Origin: Dokdonella sp.
GTDB lineage: Bacteria; Pseudomonadota; Gammaproteobacteria; Xanthomonadales; Rhodanobacteraceae
DNA length: 48,621 nt
Direction: 5' to 3'
NCBI GenBank assembly: GCA_016712865.1
Contig: JADJQH010000004.1
Span: forward strand, 1 to 48,621
How positions within the stretch are numbered: the first letter of the stretch is position 1; each line of letters opens with the position of its first letter. The notes under the pieces are model-generated. The model did not search any database. It was not told where the DNA came from and worked only from the letters and a program-made list of their open reading frames with translations. Both the position numbers and the translations under genes were made by a program. Shown here one piece after another: positions 36,444 through 44,339 of this stretch.

Positions 36444-37114
36444 TGGTCGGCCACCAGGCGAAAGCCGACGCCGTGAACGGTCTCCAGCATCGGCGTGGCA
36501 AACGGTTTGTCCAGCGCCTGGCGCAGCAAATACAGGTGCGTGCGCAAGGGATCGGAATCCGGAGCGGCATCACCCCACAAACGCGCAATCAATTGCGAAC
36601 GAGTCAAGGTACCCGGCCAGGCTTCAGCCAGTTCCAACAGGATGCGGAAGGGCGTTTGATGCAGGTTCAAGGCCTGCTCCTGACGGGTGGCGATGCCGAG
36701 CCTGCGGTCGATGCACAAGCTGCCAATCTGCAGGCGATGCCTGGTGCCTGCACGATGACGCACGCTCAGGGCTTGGCAGCGTGCCAACAACTCGGCTTCG
36801 GCGAAGGGTTTGGTCAGGTAGTCATCGGCACCGGCGGCGAATCCGTCCAGCTTGTCCTTCAGGGCATCGCGTGCGGTAAGCATCAACACCGGCACATGGC
36901 GATCGGCACGCGCACGCAGTTGCTCGCACACCCTGACCCCGTCCATGCCCGGCAAACCGAGATCCAGCACGACCACGTCGGGGCAGGTTTGCAAAGCCAG
37001 CTGCAGACCACCCGGACCATCGGCCGCAAAATCGGCAACATGGCCCTCGGCCTCGAATGCGACAGCCATGTTGTGGCGCAGGGCGAGATTGTCCTCGATG
37101 ATCAGTACGCGCAC
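36440..37114 (-). CDS. OmpR-family response regulator
   Basis: This 224-residue protein has an N-terminal receiver domain (VRVLIIEDN with the acidic pair, VVVLDLGLPGMDG with the phospho-acceptor Asp near 51, VLMLTARDA, and the Lys in DDYLTKPF). A C-terminal winged-helix domain (about 130-222) has the recognition segment SDPLRTHLYLLRQAL and a terminal hairpin VHGVGFRLV. It should bind DNA and regulate genes when phosphorylated by the sensor encoded just downstream. GTG 37112-37114 is preferred because the receiver begins there. The upstream extension to 37252 is Arg/Cys-rich and unlike any receiver. The ribosome site is weak. Confidence 0.9.
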   Translation of the reverse strand: MRVLIIEDNLALRHNMAVAFEAEGHVADFAADGPGGLQLALQTCPDVVVLDLGLPGMDGVRVCEQLRARADRHVPVLMLTARDALKDKLDGFAAGADDYLTKPFAEAELLARCQALSVRHRAGTRHRLQIGSLCIDRRLGIATRQEQALNLHQTPFRILLELAEAWPGTLTRSQLIARLWGDAAPDSDPLRTHLYLLRQALDKPFATPMLETVHGVGFRLVADQ

Positions 37115-37474
37115 GCCAGGCAACCTGCAACCAGAGGCACGCAGCATATGCCGGAATGCAAGCGCAATGCGCGCGCATGTCGAGCGAGTGCGCTGCGCTA
37201 TCAACACAGATGCGCTGGTTCCGGCGATTTGCTCGGGGCAACGCGTGAGCACCCTTGTCGCCCTTGCGCAGGCAAGTGGCAGATTGCTCCTGCATTTGCC
37301 GCATTCAGGCCATCCGTGACCTTTGGCTCCGGCGACTGGAGCCCCTTGGATGCAAGGGCTCTGGATGGCTCACGCCTCCCGGCGTCCGCCCTCCGGGCCA
37401 CCTGCGGCGTTCCGCTCCTGCATCCATGCCTTCGCAGGTCCGGATATCGCAGCGCGATTCCGGGATGACGAGCC
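37115..37474. other. Gene-free stretch with a 50-bp repeat
   Basis: 37266-37315 is the second copy of the 50-bp repeat at 11866-11915. 37370-37445 is compositionally like other dispersed repeats (GCCCTCCGGGCCACCTGCGG). The promoter of the response regulator must lie at the left side, but no clear hexamers were found. Confidence 0.5.
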
Positions 37475-38245
37475 CTAGTCGTCGATGCGCACCAGGTTGA
37501 TCGCCGCGCCATCCGGCAGGCGCGCACTGATGCGTGACTCGATGGCGTCCAGGTCGCGTACCTGCCTGCACAGCGCATCTGCACGTGCTTCGAGTTCCCT
37601 GGATCGCGACTCGACCGCCTGTTCCACGTTCTTTTCAATGGAACCGGCGCGGGCTTCCAGTTCGGCCAGGGCGGAAGGATCATCACTGAGCGCGACACGC
37701 ACGGCCTGGGCGGTGACATTGCCGACGATTTCACCGATCAGCGCGCCCACCGAGCCTTCGATAAGTTGCTCGATCTCGTGTTCGGAACTGCGGCCCCAAT
37801 CCTGGCGGGCATTGATCGAATCCTTGAGTTCCTCGGCGCTGCGCGCGATACGCTCGGCACTTTCGCGCGCTTCATGCGCGTTGGCAGCGAAGGCGGTGGA
37901 TACATGCGCAACGGCTTCATAGGCGATGGCCACGGCATCCGCAGCCAGTGACTTCACCTGCGGGATGATGCGGCGGATGGACCGCTCCAGATCGGCGACC
38001 AGAGCGCGATCCGCCGCATTCAACGCAAGCGGCTTGCCATCGACTTCGAGCACGCCTGCCGCAGTCAGCGCAAGCACCCGCCCACCCTCATCGGCGGTAA
38101 AGGTGATGCGCTCGGGCGCAATGCGCATCGAGTAGTCGCTTTCGACATCGCAATGCACATCGCCCGCCGTCAGGCCGGCAAATGCCGCACCCTGGGTCAG
38201 AAAGCCGGCAGCCAGGACCAGCGCAAACAGAATACGGGACTTCAT
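37475..38245 (-). CDS. DUF2884 family (YggN-like) periplasmic protein
   Basis: This 256-residue protein starts MKSRILFALVLAAGFLTQGA with signal cleavage near AFA, so it is periplasmic. The N-terminal part (DVHCDVESDYSMRIAPERIT, LEVDGKPLALNAADRALVAD) and a long helical middle (ARESAERIARSAEELKDSIN) match DUF2884, whose E. coli member is YggN. The C-terminal third is coiled-coil-like (ELEARAGSIEKNVEQAVESR), and the function is unknown. GAGG lies seven bases before ATG 38243-38245. The 3' end of a related gene is duplicated at 34006-34052. Confidence 0.85.
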   Translation of the reverse strand: MKSRILFALVLAAGFLTQGAAFAGLTAGDVHCDVESDYSMRIAPERITFTADEGGRVLALTAAGVLEVDGKPLALNAADRALVADLERSIRRIIPQVKSLAADAVAIAYEAVAHVSTAFAANAHEARESAERIARSAEELKDSINARQDWGRSSEHEIEQLIEGSVGALIGEIVGNVTAQAVRVALSDDPSALAELEARAGSIEKNVEQAVESRSRELEARADALCRQVRDLDAIESRISARLPDGAAINLVRIDD

Positions 38246-38327
38246 GGGGTGACCTCGCAGCAGTGGGTTGCGTGGATTCGATGCACCGGTTTCCGTATTG
38301 GTTTAAGGCAGCGCCGAACAAGTGGGT

Positions 38328-38365
38328 TCCGTTCGTGGTGAGCCTGTCGAACCAGGAACGGAATC
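38328..38365. repeat. CCGTTCGTGGTGAGCCTGTCGAA repeat unit
   Basis: A single unit of the family seen at 19941-19992 and 33737-33976, located between the DUF2884 gene and the metalloprotease gene. Confidence 0.7.
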
Positions 38366-38382
38366 TGCTTTTCAGCGGTGCC

Positions 38383-39756
38383 CTAGTCGACTGCGCCACC
38401 CGTGTCATTGGTCACGCTTGGCACGACCGGCAGCGGCGCATTGGCGGTCTTGTTGTCCTGATGCTCCTTGAGCCAGCTCATCGAACGATGCACGCGCGCA
38501 TAGCCGCTGGGGTGGTCGTAGAAGATGATCTCTTCGAGCGGACCGGGGTGGATCTTGCGATAGGTGGACAGGCGCATCGCGGCCATGGCAAAGCCATTCG
38601 GTTCCTGCGCCGAGTTGATGCCATAGGCATCGGCTTCGGCTTCGGCCTGGCGAACGATGGAGTTGGTCAACGGCGTGGCCAGGAACATGAACAGGGACAG
38701 GATGGCGAGCGCCAACGGCAAGCCTGCCGGATCGGTGCGGCCCTCCACGCCGAAACGCGCGCCCCAGCGGGCCAGCGCCTTGTCGAACAGGCAGTGCACC
38801 ACCCAGAAACCGATGGTCAACACCAGGCTCAAGTAGATCACCAGGCGCAAGCCGTGATTGAGCACATAGTGGCCCATCTCGTGGCCCATCACGGCCAGGA
38901 TCTCGGGTTCGGAGGTGCGATCAAGCAGATTGTCGTTGAGCGCCACCCGCGTGGTGCCGAGAAATCCGGAAACGTTCGCACTGATGCGCGTGGTCTGGCG
39001 CGATGCATCGAACTCGACCACGTTGTCGGTCGGAATCAGGTTGGCGCGCGCCAGTGACAACACCTGTTCGCGCACATCGCCCTGGCGCAGTGGCTTGTAG
39101 TCGTTGAAAACCGGGTCGAGATACACCGGCGCAATCATCATGAAGAACAGGGTCATCACGAAGGTTCCGGCTCCGGCCCACACCCACCAGCGCGCACCGG
39201 CCTTGCGCACGGCGGCATAGAGCAGGGCGATGATCGGCGGAATGAAGACCAGCGACAGGAGCAGTTCCTTGAGCTCATCCAGCGACCACTCGCCAAATGT
39301 CTGCGTGGCCAGTCCGTAGGCATGTTCGCGGAAATAGCCGGTGTAGATGCCCAACGGCCAGCTCAGGATGGAGAACAGCACCAGCCACAGTGCAGCGTAG
39401 ATCATGGTGCTGAGAAAAGGTCGCTTGCTGATGCGCTGGCCGATGTCGCGCATGCGCCGCGAAAGTCCGCTGCGCAGCAGGATCCAGGCGACCACGAGCC
39501 CGTACAGCAGGCCCCACAGTTGCAGCCAGTAGCCGCCTTCGAAGTAGGCATCCGATTGCGCTTTCTGTTCCGGCGAGAGCAGGTCGAGATAAGCCTGGGT
39601 GGCCTTGTCCACATCAAAACCCGGACCCGGGCGCGCGGCTTCGGGAATCTGCAATCCCGGCGGCAGTTCGGTTTCCGGCGCCGCCAACACGGCCGCGGAT
39701 GATCCAAGCAGAACCGCAAGCAGCAGGAAACGGAACGCAATACGAAACAGGTGCAT
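38383..39756 (-). CDS. M48 (Ste24-like) integral membrane metalloprotease
   Basis: This 457-residue protein has a signal/first span (MHLFRIAFRFLLLAVLLGSS) and several further membrane segments (near 95, 145, 175, 215, 310, 350). The zinc motif HEMGHYVLNHG (family HExxH) lies about two thirds along, and the third ligand Glu is expected in RQAEAEADAYG. The N-terminal M48 region (TRISANVSGFLGTTRVALND) precedes the zinc motif as in CAAX prenyl protease 1. In bacteria such proteases act in envelope quality control (HtpX is the shorter relative). GGAG lies six bases before ATG 39754-39756. The in-frame extension upstream is unrelated. Confidence 0.93.
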   Translation of the reverse strand: MHLFRIAFRFLLLAVLLGSSAAVLAAPETELPPGLQIPEAARPGPGFDVDKATQAYLDLLSPEQKAQSDAYFEGGYWLQLWGLLYGLVVAWILLRSGLSRRMRDIGQRISKRPFLSTMIYAALWLVLFSILSWPLGIYTGYFREHAYGLATQTFGEWSLDELKELLLSLVFIPPIIALLYAAVRKAGARWWVWAGAGTFVMTLFFMMIAPVYLDPVFNDYKPLRQGDVREQVLSLARANLIPTDNVVEFDASRQTTRISANVSGFLGTTRVALNDNLLDRTSEPEILAVMGHEMGHYVLNHGLRLVIYLSLVLTIGFWVVHCLFDKALARWGARFGVEGRTDPAGLPLALAILSLFMFLATPLTNSIVRQAEAEADAYGINSAQEPNGFAMAAMRLSTYRKIHPGPLEEIIFYDHPSGYARVHRSMSWLKEHQDNKTANAPLPVVPSVTNDTGGAVD

Positions 39757-39847
39757 GGTCTTCTCCGGTTTCAGATGGCAAACCCTGATCCGGTTTGTGG
39801 ATCGGGCCGAGTGTGAAAAGTCACGCTGGGATGAATTTGGAATCGGT

Positions 39848-40579
39848 CTATTTCTTTGGCAACGGCTGGTACTTGTCGGCGCTGAATCCACCCACGTCAA
39901 AAACCAGGCTGCGCGGTGCCCGGCCTTTTTCGTTGACATCGATGGCAACGCGCTTGGCCGCCTGCATGCGTTTGACAAACGCCTTGTCTTCCTCGATGAA
40001 GATGGCCGGCTCGCCGGTCGGTGGAATGCTGCCCTCCAGCGTGACGGGCTTGGCATCATCGAAATGCAGGGTGATGCGACACGGCTTGCCGCAGGTGAAG
40101 CCGGGCTCGTTGCCGTAGAGGAAAACACTCTCGCCCCATTCGGTGTGGCGGCGCAGGACCAGACGCACCGGCTCGCCGGCCACCTTGGGATCGGCATTGC
40201 TGTTGATCGACGCGGTGCTTTGCGTGCCGCCGGCCATGGGCGCGACTTGATAGGCCCACAGTCGGCTCATGCGCCGACTTTCGCCCTCGCCGTGGGCGCG
40301 CTCGCGCAGTGCGTCGATGTCCTTGCCCACGCGCGCCGCGGCGGCGGATTGCGGATACATCGTGAGCAATTCCTCGGCCAGCGGCAGGGCCAGCTCGGCG
40401 TTGTCGGCCTTGATCATCTGATCGTACAAGGCGAAATGCTGTTCGGCCTTGGCCTCCATCTGCGCCTTGGCGGCGGCCAGTTGTTCAGCGCTGGGCGCCG
40501 TGGGTTGCTCCTGCGATTGACACGCGGCGAGCGCGGCTGACACGGCAAACAAGACGGCAAGTCGACAGGTTGAAGGCAT
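39848..40579 (-). CDS. Lipoprotein of unknown function
   Basis: This 243-residue protein starts MPSTCRLAVLFAVSAALAAC, a lipoprotein signal with lipobox LAAC. An Ala/Glu-rich helical stretch follows (AEQLAAAKAQMEAKAEQHFA), then helices resembling a TPR (LPLAEELLTMYPQSAAAARV). The C-terminal half is beta-rich with a Cys pair (GFTCGKPCRITLHFDD) and ends RSLVFDVGGFSADKYQPLPK. No family is recognised. It is anchored in a membrane facing the periplasm. It is divergent from dinB across 136 bp and 91 bp upstream of the M48 gene on the same strand, a loose link at best. Confidence 0.8.
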   Translation of the reverse strand: MPSTCRLAVLFAVSAALAACQSQEQPTAPSAEQLAAAKAQMEAKAEQHFALYDQMIKADNAELALPLAEELLTMYPQSAAAARVGKDIDALRERAHGEGESRRMSRLWAYQVAPMAGGTQSTASINSNADPKVAGEPVRLVLRRHTEWGESVFLYGNEPGFTCGKPCRITLHFDDAKPVTLEGSIPPTGEPAIFIEEDKAFVKRMQAAKRVAIDVNEKGRAPRSLVFDVGGFSADKYQPLPKK

Positions 40580-40715
40580 GGTGCGGGCTTCGGGGCGATG
40601 GACGAGTCGCGGAATATAGCGCGTCGATTTGCATACGACACGGGCTGAGGGATGCGGCGGGCTTTGCACTCCACTACGCTGGCTGCGCAGCCTGTTCCGA
40701 TTTCCCGGTTTCGCC

Positions 40716-41786
40716 ATGCCTCAACGCAAGATCATCCACGTCGACATGGACGCCTTCTACGCGTCGGTCGAGCAACGCGACGATCCGGCCCTGCGCGGCA
40801 AACCGGTGGTGGTGGCCTGGCGCGGTGCGCGCTCGGTGGTGTGCGCGGCGTCGTACGAAGCGCGCACGTTTGGCGTGCGCTCGGCGATGCCGGCGGTGCG
40901 CGCCGAGCGCCTGTGTCCGCATGCGGTGTTCGTTCCGCCGGATTTCACGCGCTATCGAGCCGTATCGCGCCAGGTGCGCGAGATCTTCCTGCGTCACACC
41001 GATCTGGTGGAGCCGCTGTCGCTGGATGAGGCGTACCTGGATGTCACCGTCAATCACGGCGGCTTGCCTTCGGCGACCGAGGTCGCAACACGCATTCGTG
41101 CCGCCATCCGCGAAGAAACCGGGCTGACGGCGTCGGCGGGCGTTGCGCCGAACAAGTTCCTGGCCAAGATTGCCTCCGACTGGAACAAGCCGGATGGCCT
41201 GTTCGTGATCAAGCCGGAGACGGTACTGGATTTCCTCACGCCCTTGCCGGTTGAGCGCATCCCCGGCGTCGGCAAGGTCATGGATGGCAAGCTCGCCGCG
41301 CTCGGCATCCGCGCAGTCGGCGATTTGCGCCTGCGCACCTTGGAGGAACTGGAATCCCGCTTCGGGCGCTACGGTCGCCGCCTGCATGAGCTGGCCCTCG
41401 GCATCGACGAGCATCCGGTGGTGCCGAACCGGCCAACCCAATCCATTTCCGCCGAAGACACCCTTGCCGAGGACCTGCCGCTGGCGGACCTGGAACCGAT
41501 GATCCGCGAGCTGGCGGACAAGGTCTGGGCGGCCACGCGCAAGGAAACCCGCGTTGGCCATACCGTGGTGCTCAAGCTGAAGACGCGCGAGTTCCGCATC
41601 CTCACCCGCAGCCTCACGCCCGTGGAAATGCCGAGCTCGGCACAGGCCCTTGCCGAGCTGGCGCTGGCCCTGCGCGAGCGCGTGCAACTGCCGCAGAACA
41701 CCCGCTATCGCCTGGTTGGCGTTGGCATCGGCAATTTCCGCGATGCCGAGACAGCGGATGCGCAACCCAGCCTGTTCGAGGGCTGA
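40716..41786 (+). CDS. dinB: DNA polymerase IV
   Basis: This is the Y-family translesion polymerase, which copies past damaged template bases and acts in the SOS response in many bacteria. The 356-residue protein has the catalytic acidic groups in IHVDMDAFYASVE (near residue 10) and LSLDEAYLDVT (near 105), the helix-hairpin-helix IPGVGKVMDGKLAALGI, and a little-finger domain. It ends QPSLFEG, a beta-clamp binding motif. The length is that of E. coli DinB (351). ATG 40716 is used because family members begin so. No LexA-type site was identified in the short upstream gap. Confidence 0.95.
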   Translation: MPQRKIIHVDMDAFYASVEQRDDPALRGKPVVVAWRGARSVVCAASYEARTFGVRSAMPAVRAERLCPHAVFVPPDFTRYRAVSRQVREIFLRHTDLVEPLSLDEAYLDVTVNHGGLPSATEVATRIRAAIREETGLTASAGVAPNKFLAKIASDWNKPDGLFVIKPETVLDFLTPLPVERIPGVGKVMDGKLAALGIRAVGDLRLRTLEELESRFGRYGRRLHELALGIDEHPVVPNRPTQSISAEDTLAEDLPLADLEPMIRELADKVWAATRKETRVGHTVVLKLKTREFRILTRSLTPVEMPSSAQALAELALALRERVQLPQNTRYRLVGVGIGNFRDAETADAQPSLFEG

Positions 41787-41804
41787 TCGCAGTCACGTCA
41801 GCAT

Positions 41805-42140
41805 TCAGGTCTTGCGCTTCCTGCGCCGCTCCGCCCGCCAGCGCTTCCAGCGTCTGTTCAGTGGCTGCAAGCGCAGATCGATGCGATCCAGCAAGCGGGC
41901 GGCAACTTCCGATTCCTCGGCGATCAAGGTTGCGCCGATGAACACGATCAGCAGACCGGGGCCGGGCAAGGGCATCAGCACGATGCCGAGCAGCACGACC
42001 AGGCTGCCAAGGGTGAGGATCAGCACCTTGCGCAGCAAGCCACCCTGTTGCTGGCGGCGTGCCAGGTAGCGTCCATGAAAGCGGGTTCCCGCCGGACGGG
42101 CGAAGAATCTCCTGCCAGCCTTGCGCACGCGTTCGAACAT
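41805..42140 (-). CDS. Small PGPGW-type transmembrane protein
   Basis: This 111-residue basic protein has one or two membrane segments (KVLILTLGSLVVLLGIVLMP and LLIVFIGATLIAEE) joined by PLPGPG. The PGPG turn defines the PGPGW family of small membrane proteins. The C-terminus is extremely basic (RRWKRWRAERRRKRKT) and should be cytoplasmic. Function is unknown. ATG 42138-42140 is used. The in-frame extension to 42302 is Cys/Arg-rich and unlikely. It is convergent with dinB, whose stop lies 18 bp away. Confidence 0.85.
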   Translation of the reverse strand: MFERVRKAGRRFFARPAGTRFHGRYLARRQQQGGLLRKVLILTLGSLVVLLGIVLMPLPGPGLLIVFIGATLIAEESEVAARLLDRIDLRLQPLNRRWKRWRAERRRKRKT

Positions 42141-42364
42141 CAGTGATGGCCCATGGTTGTCGTCCTGCCGGTGACCGCCCCGCTGTCCACAACATCCGGG
42201 GTTCGGCCACAGGATGCAATGCCCGCCTGTACGCCGGGTGACCCGCGCAGGACGGCAAGCGCACGTCCGGTGGCGGACTTTGGCCGCGGAATCGGCTGGC
42301 ACACGGCATCCGGGGGCGACCTGGTGTAGGCTCTGGAACGCTGCACTTTCCGACGGAGACGCTG

Positions 42365-43000
42365 ATGCTCAAGCTCCTGGTGGCAAGTTCCAAAGGTGGT
42401 TGCGGGAAATCCACGATTGCATCGAACCTGGCGGCGTATTTTGCGCTCAAGGGCAAGGCCACCGTGCTGGCCGATGCCGATCGCCAGGGCTCCAGTCGAA
42501 ACTGGTGCGAGAAGCGCGCCGCCCTGGACAGCGCAGTGTTGCCGCTGGATGCCACGCGCAAGGGTTGGCAAAAACACGTTCCGGACGACGCCGATTGCCT
42601 GGTCATCGATTCCGGGGCCGGCATCCGGGCCAGCGAGGTTGCCGAGTTCCTCGATGACGTGAATACGCTGGTGGTGCCGGTGCTGCCTTCGGTGGTCGAT
42701 CTGGAGGCCACCGCGCCCTTCCTCGCCGAACTGGCCGCCTTGCCGCGCATCCGCAAGCACAAGGTTGCCGTGGGACTGGTGGCCAACCGCACCAAGCCCT
42801 GGACCCAGCTCACCCAGCAGGCCAGTGAACGCATTGGCGCGTTTCCGTTTCCACTGGTGGCGCAGTTGCGCGACACCCAGGCCTATTCGCTGATGAACGG
42901 ACTCGGCAAGAGCATTTTCGACTACCACTCCGAAGCGGTGCGTTCGCACCAGGAGGACTGGCAGAAGCTGTTGCGCTGGCTCAAGAAGCACGGCGATTGA
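42365..43000 (+). CDS. ParA-family ATPase
   Basis: This 211-residue protein has the deviant Walker A SSKGGCGKSTIASNLA (about 8-23), a ParA-type ADADRQGSSRNW loop, DCLVIDSGAGI (Walker A' region) and LVVPVLPSVVDLEATAPFL. The length is near that of orphan ParA/MinD-like proteins such as ParC/MipZ-type positioning factors, and no ParB gene is adjacent. It probably forms ATP-dependent dimers that position a cargo. The cargo is unknown. GGAG lies six bases before ATG 42365. Confidence 0.9.
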   Translation: MLKLLVASSKGGCGKSTIASNLAAYFALKGKATVLADADRQGSSRNWCEKRAALDSAVLPLDATRKGWQKHVPDDADCLVIDSGAGIRASEVAEFLDDVNTLVVPVLPSVVDLEATAPFLAELAALPRIRKHKVAVGLVANRTKPWTQLTQQASERIGAFPFPLVAQLRDTQAYSLMNGLGKSIFDYHSEAVRSHQEDWQKLLRWLKKHGD

Positions 43001-43006
43001 GCGTGC

Positions 43007-43033
43007 CTGCCTGCGACGGTTGCGCGCAGGCAG
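43007..43033. terminator. Perfect 9-bp stem-loop after the ParA-like gene
   Basis: CTGCCTGCG (43007-43015) and its complement (43025-43033) flank a nine-base loop six bases after the stop codon. There is no T run, so it could be a terminator or mRNA end structure. Confidence 0.45.
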
Positions 43034-43097
43034 CCAAGGGTGACTTGGGATTGGTCCAGCCCTGCGGCATGATGCAGGCTGTACACGGAGACTTCGC

Positions 43098-43583
43098 ATG
43101 TCGGTTCGCCAGATCATCCTCTTGCGCCACGCCCACGCCGAACCCGCCAGCGGCGATGAAACCGACCTGTCGCGGCCCTTGACCGCAAACGGCGCACGCG
43201 AGGCCCAGGCCGCGGGCGATTGGCTGAAGACGCACGGCGCGCAACCGGATGTGGTGCTCTGCTCGCCTTCCGCGCGCACCCGCGAAACCGCGGCCCAGGT
43301 GCTGGCACGACTCGCCGGCGGACCCGACGCAAACATCGAACCACGCATCTACGAAGCCACGCCCGGTGCGCTGATCGAAGTGCTGGAAGAACATGCCGAC
43401 GCCGACTGCGTGCTGCTGGTGGGACACAACCCGGGCCTGGAAACCCTGGTCTCCCTGCTCACCGACGGCACCTCCGACCAGGGTCGCGGCATGCCACCGG
43501 GATCCATTGCCTGGATGCATGTGGACGGCGATGCCAGCATCGAACCGGGTGCTGCCAGCCTTCGCCACTTCTGGTGGCCCTGA
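43098..43583 (+). CDS. sixA: SixA-type phosphohistidine phosphatase
   Basis: This 161-residue protein of the histidine phosphatase superfamily has the nucleophile motif LLRHAHAEPASGDETDLSRP (RHxxA with the catalytic His), PDVVLCSPSARTRETA and the second His in LLVGHNPGLETLVS. The pattern RHAxAE...D..RPL and the small size are typical of SixA, which dephosphorylates phosphohistidine on phosphotransfer domains and NPr. GGAG lies seven bases before ATG 43098. Confidence 0.9.
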   Translation: MSVRQIILLRHAHAEPASGDETDLSRPLTANGAREAQAAGDWLKTHGAQPDVVLCSPSARTRETAAQVLARLAGGPDANIEPRIYEATPGALIEVLEEHADADCVLLVGHNPGLETLVSLLTDGTSDQGRGMPPGSIAWMHVDGDASIEPGAASLRHFWWP

Positions 43584-43610
43584 GAAATCCATGCTGCTTG
43601 CGGGTTGCCC

Positions 43611-43774
43611 GGGAGCCTGCACGGCAGAAGCCATCCGGCTGCAACGCCGCTGCCATCGATTGATTGAATCAATCGTCAGGCTTGCATAGAGCCCGCTATG
43701 CGCGCCCTCAGATTGATCCACTTGATCGCGTCATCGCCGTTTCGCTTCGCATTCATTCTGCCGCACAGGCTCCT
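43611..43774. repeat. 164-bp element, family B copy 3
   Basis: The ends are inverted (GGGAGCCTGCACGGCAGAA and its near complement at 43756-43774). The interior matches copies at 3096 and 23825. The ATG of the YceI gene at 43698 lies inside it, and the copy has lost the stops that interrupt that frame in the other two. Confidence 0.9.
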
Positions 43775-44339
43775 GGCCGGATTGCTTGCGCTGGCAACCA
43801 GCCAGCCGGCGCCAGGCTCTGATCCGATACAGATCCGCGAACTCGACAGCGCACGCTCGCGAGCCTCCTTCAGCGTGCGCGTGCTGTGGATGTTTCCGGT
43901 TGAAGGTCAATTCAGCACCTTGCGCGGCCAGGTGCGCATCGATCCGGCGCGCCAATTGGCCACCGTGGAGGCACGCATCGTTGCCGACACCGTGAGCATG
44001 CGCCGCGAGGGCACCGAAAACTGGGCGCGCTCTGCCGAGTTTTTCGATGTCGAACGCTTTCCCGAAATCGAGTTCCGCTCGGTATCGTTTCCCATCAAGC
44101 GATTGCGCGAAGGCGGCGACCTGCCGGGCCGCCTGACCATGCGCGGCCGCAGCCAGCCGGTACTGTTCAGTCTGCAGCCTGCGTCCTGCGCCGCGCCTGC
44201 CGTCGACTGCGCGGTGAACGCCCAGGGTGAGGTGCGCAGGAGTGAATTCGGCATGCGCTCGCGACGTGCCACACTGTCCGATCATGTTCACCTCAACCTC
44301 GACATCTACCTCTCCGATTTGCCAACGCCGGCATCGTGA
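43698..44339 (+). CDS. YceI-family periplasmic protein
   Basis: This 213-residue protein has a YceI-like lipocalin-fold domain: FSVRVLWMFPVEGQFSTLRG, ARIVADTVSMRREGTENWA, SAEFFDVERFPEIEFRSVSF, and LPGRLTMRGRSQPVLFSL. YceI proteins bind polyisoprenoid chains in the periplasm. A signal peptide (FAFILPHRLLAGLLALATSQ) precedes the domain. The first 26 residues are translated from the family B element at 43611-43774, so the start and most of the export signal come from a mobile repeat. No good ribosome site is visible before ATG 43698. The next gene overlaps by about 56 bp in another frame. Confidence 0.85.
   Translation: MRALRLIHLIASSPFRFAFILPHRLLAGLLALATSQPAPGSDPIQIRELDSARSRASFSVRVLWMFPVEGQFSTLRGQVRIDPARQLATVEARIVADTVSMRREGTENWARSAEFFDVERFPEIEFRSVSFPIKRLREGGDLPGRLTMRGRSQPVLFSLQPASCAAPAVDCAVNAQGEVRRSEFGMRSRRATLSDHVHLNLDIYLSDLPTPAS

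Noticed and set aside
42140-43348. 402-residue minus-strand open frame
   Set aside because: It runs antisense through the ParA-like and SixA genes, both of which have intact motifs.
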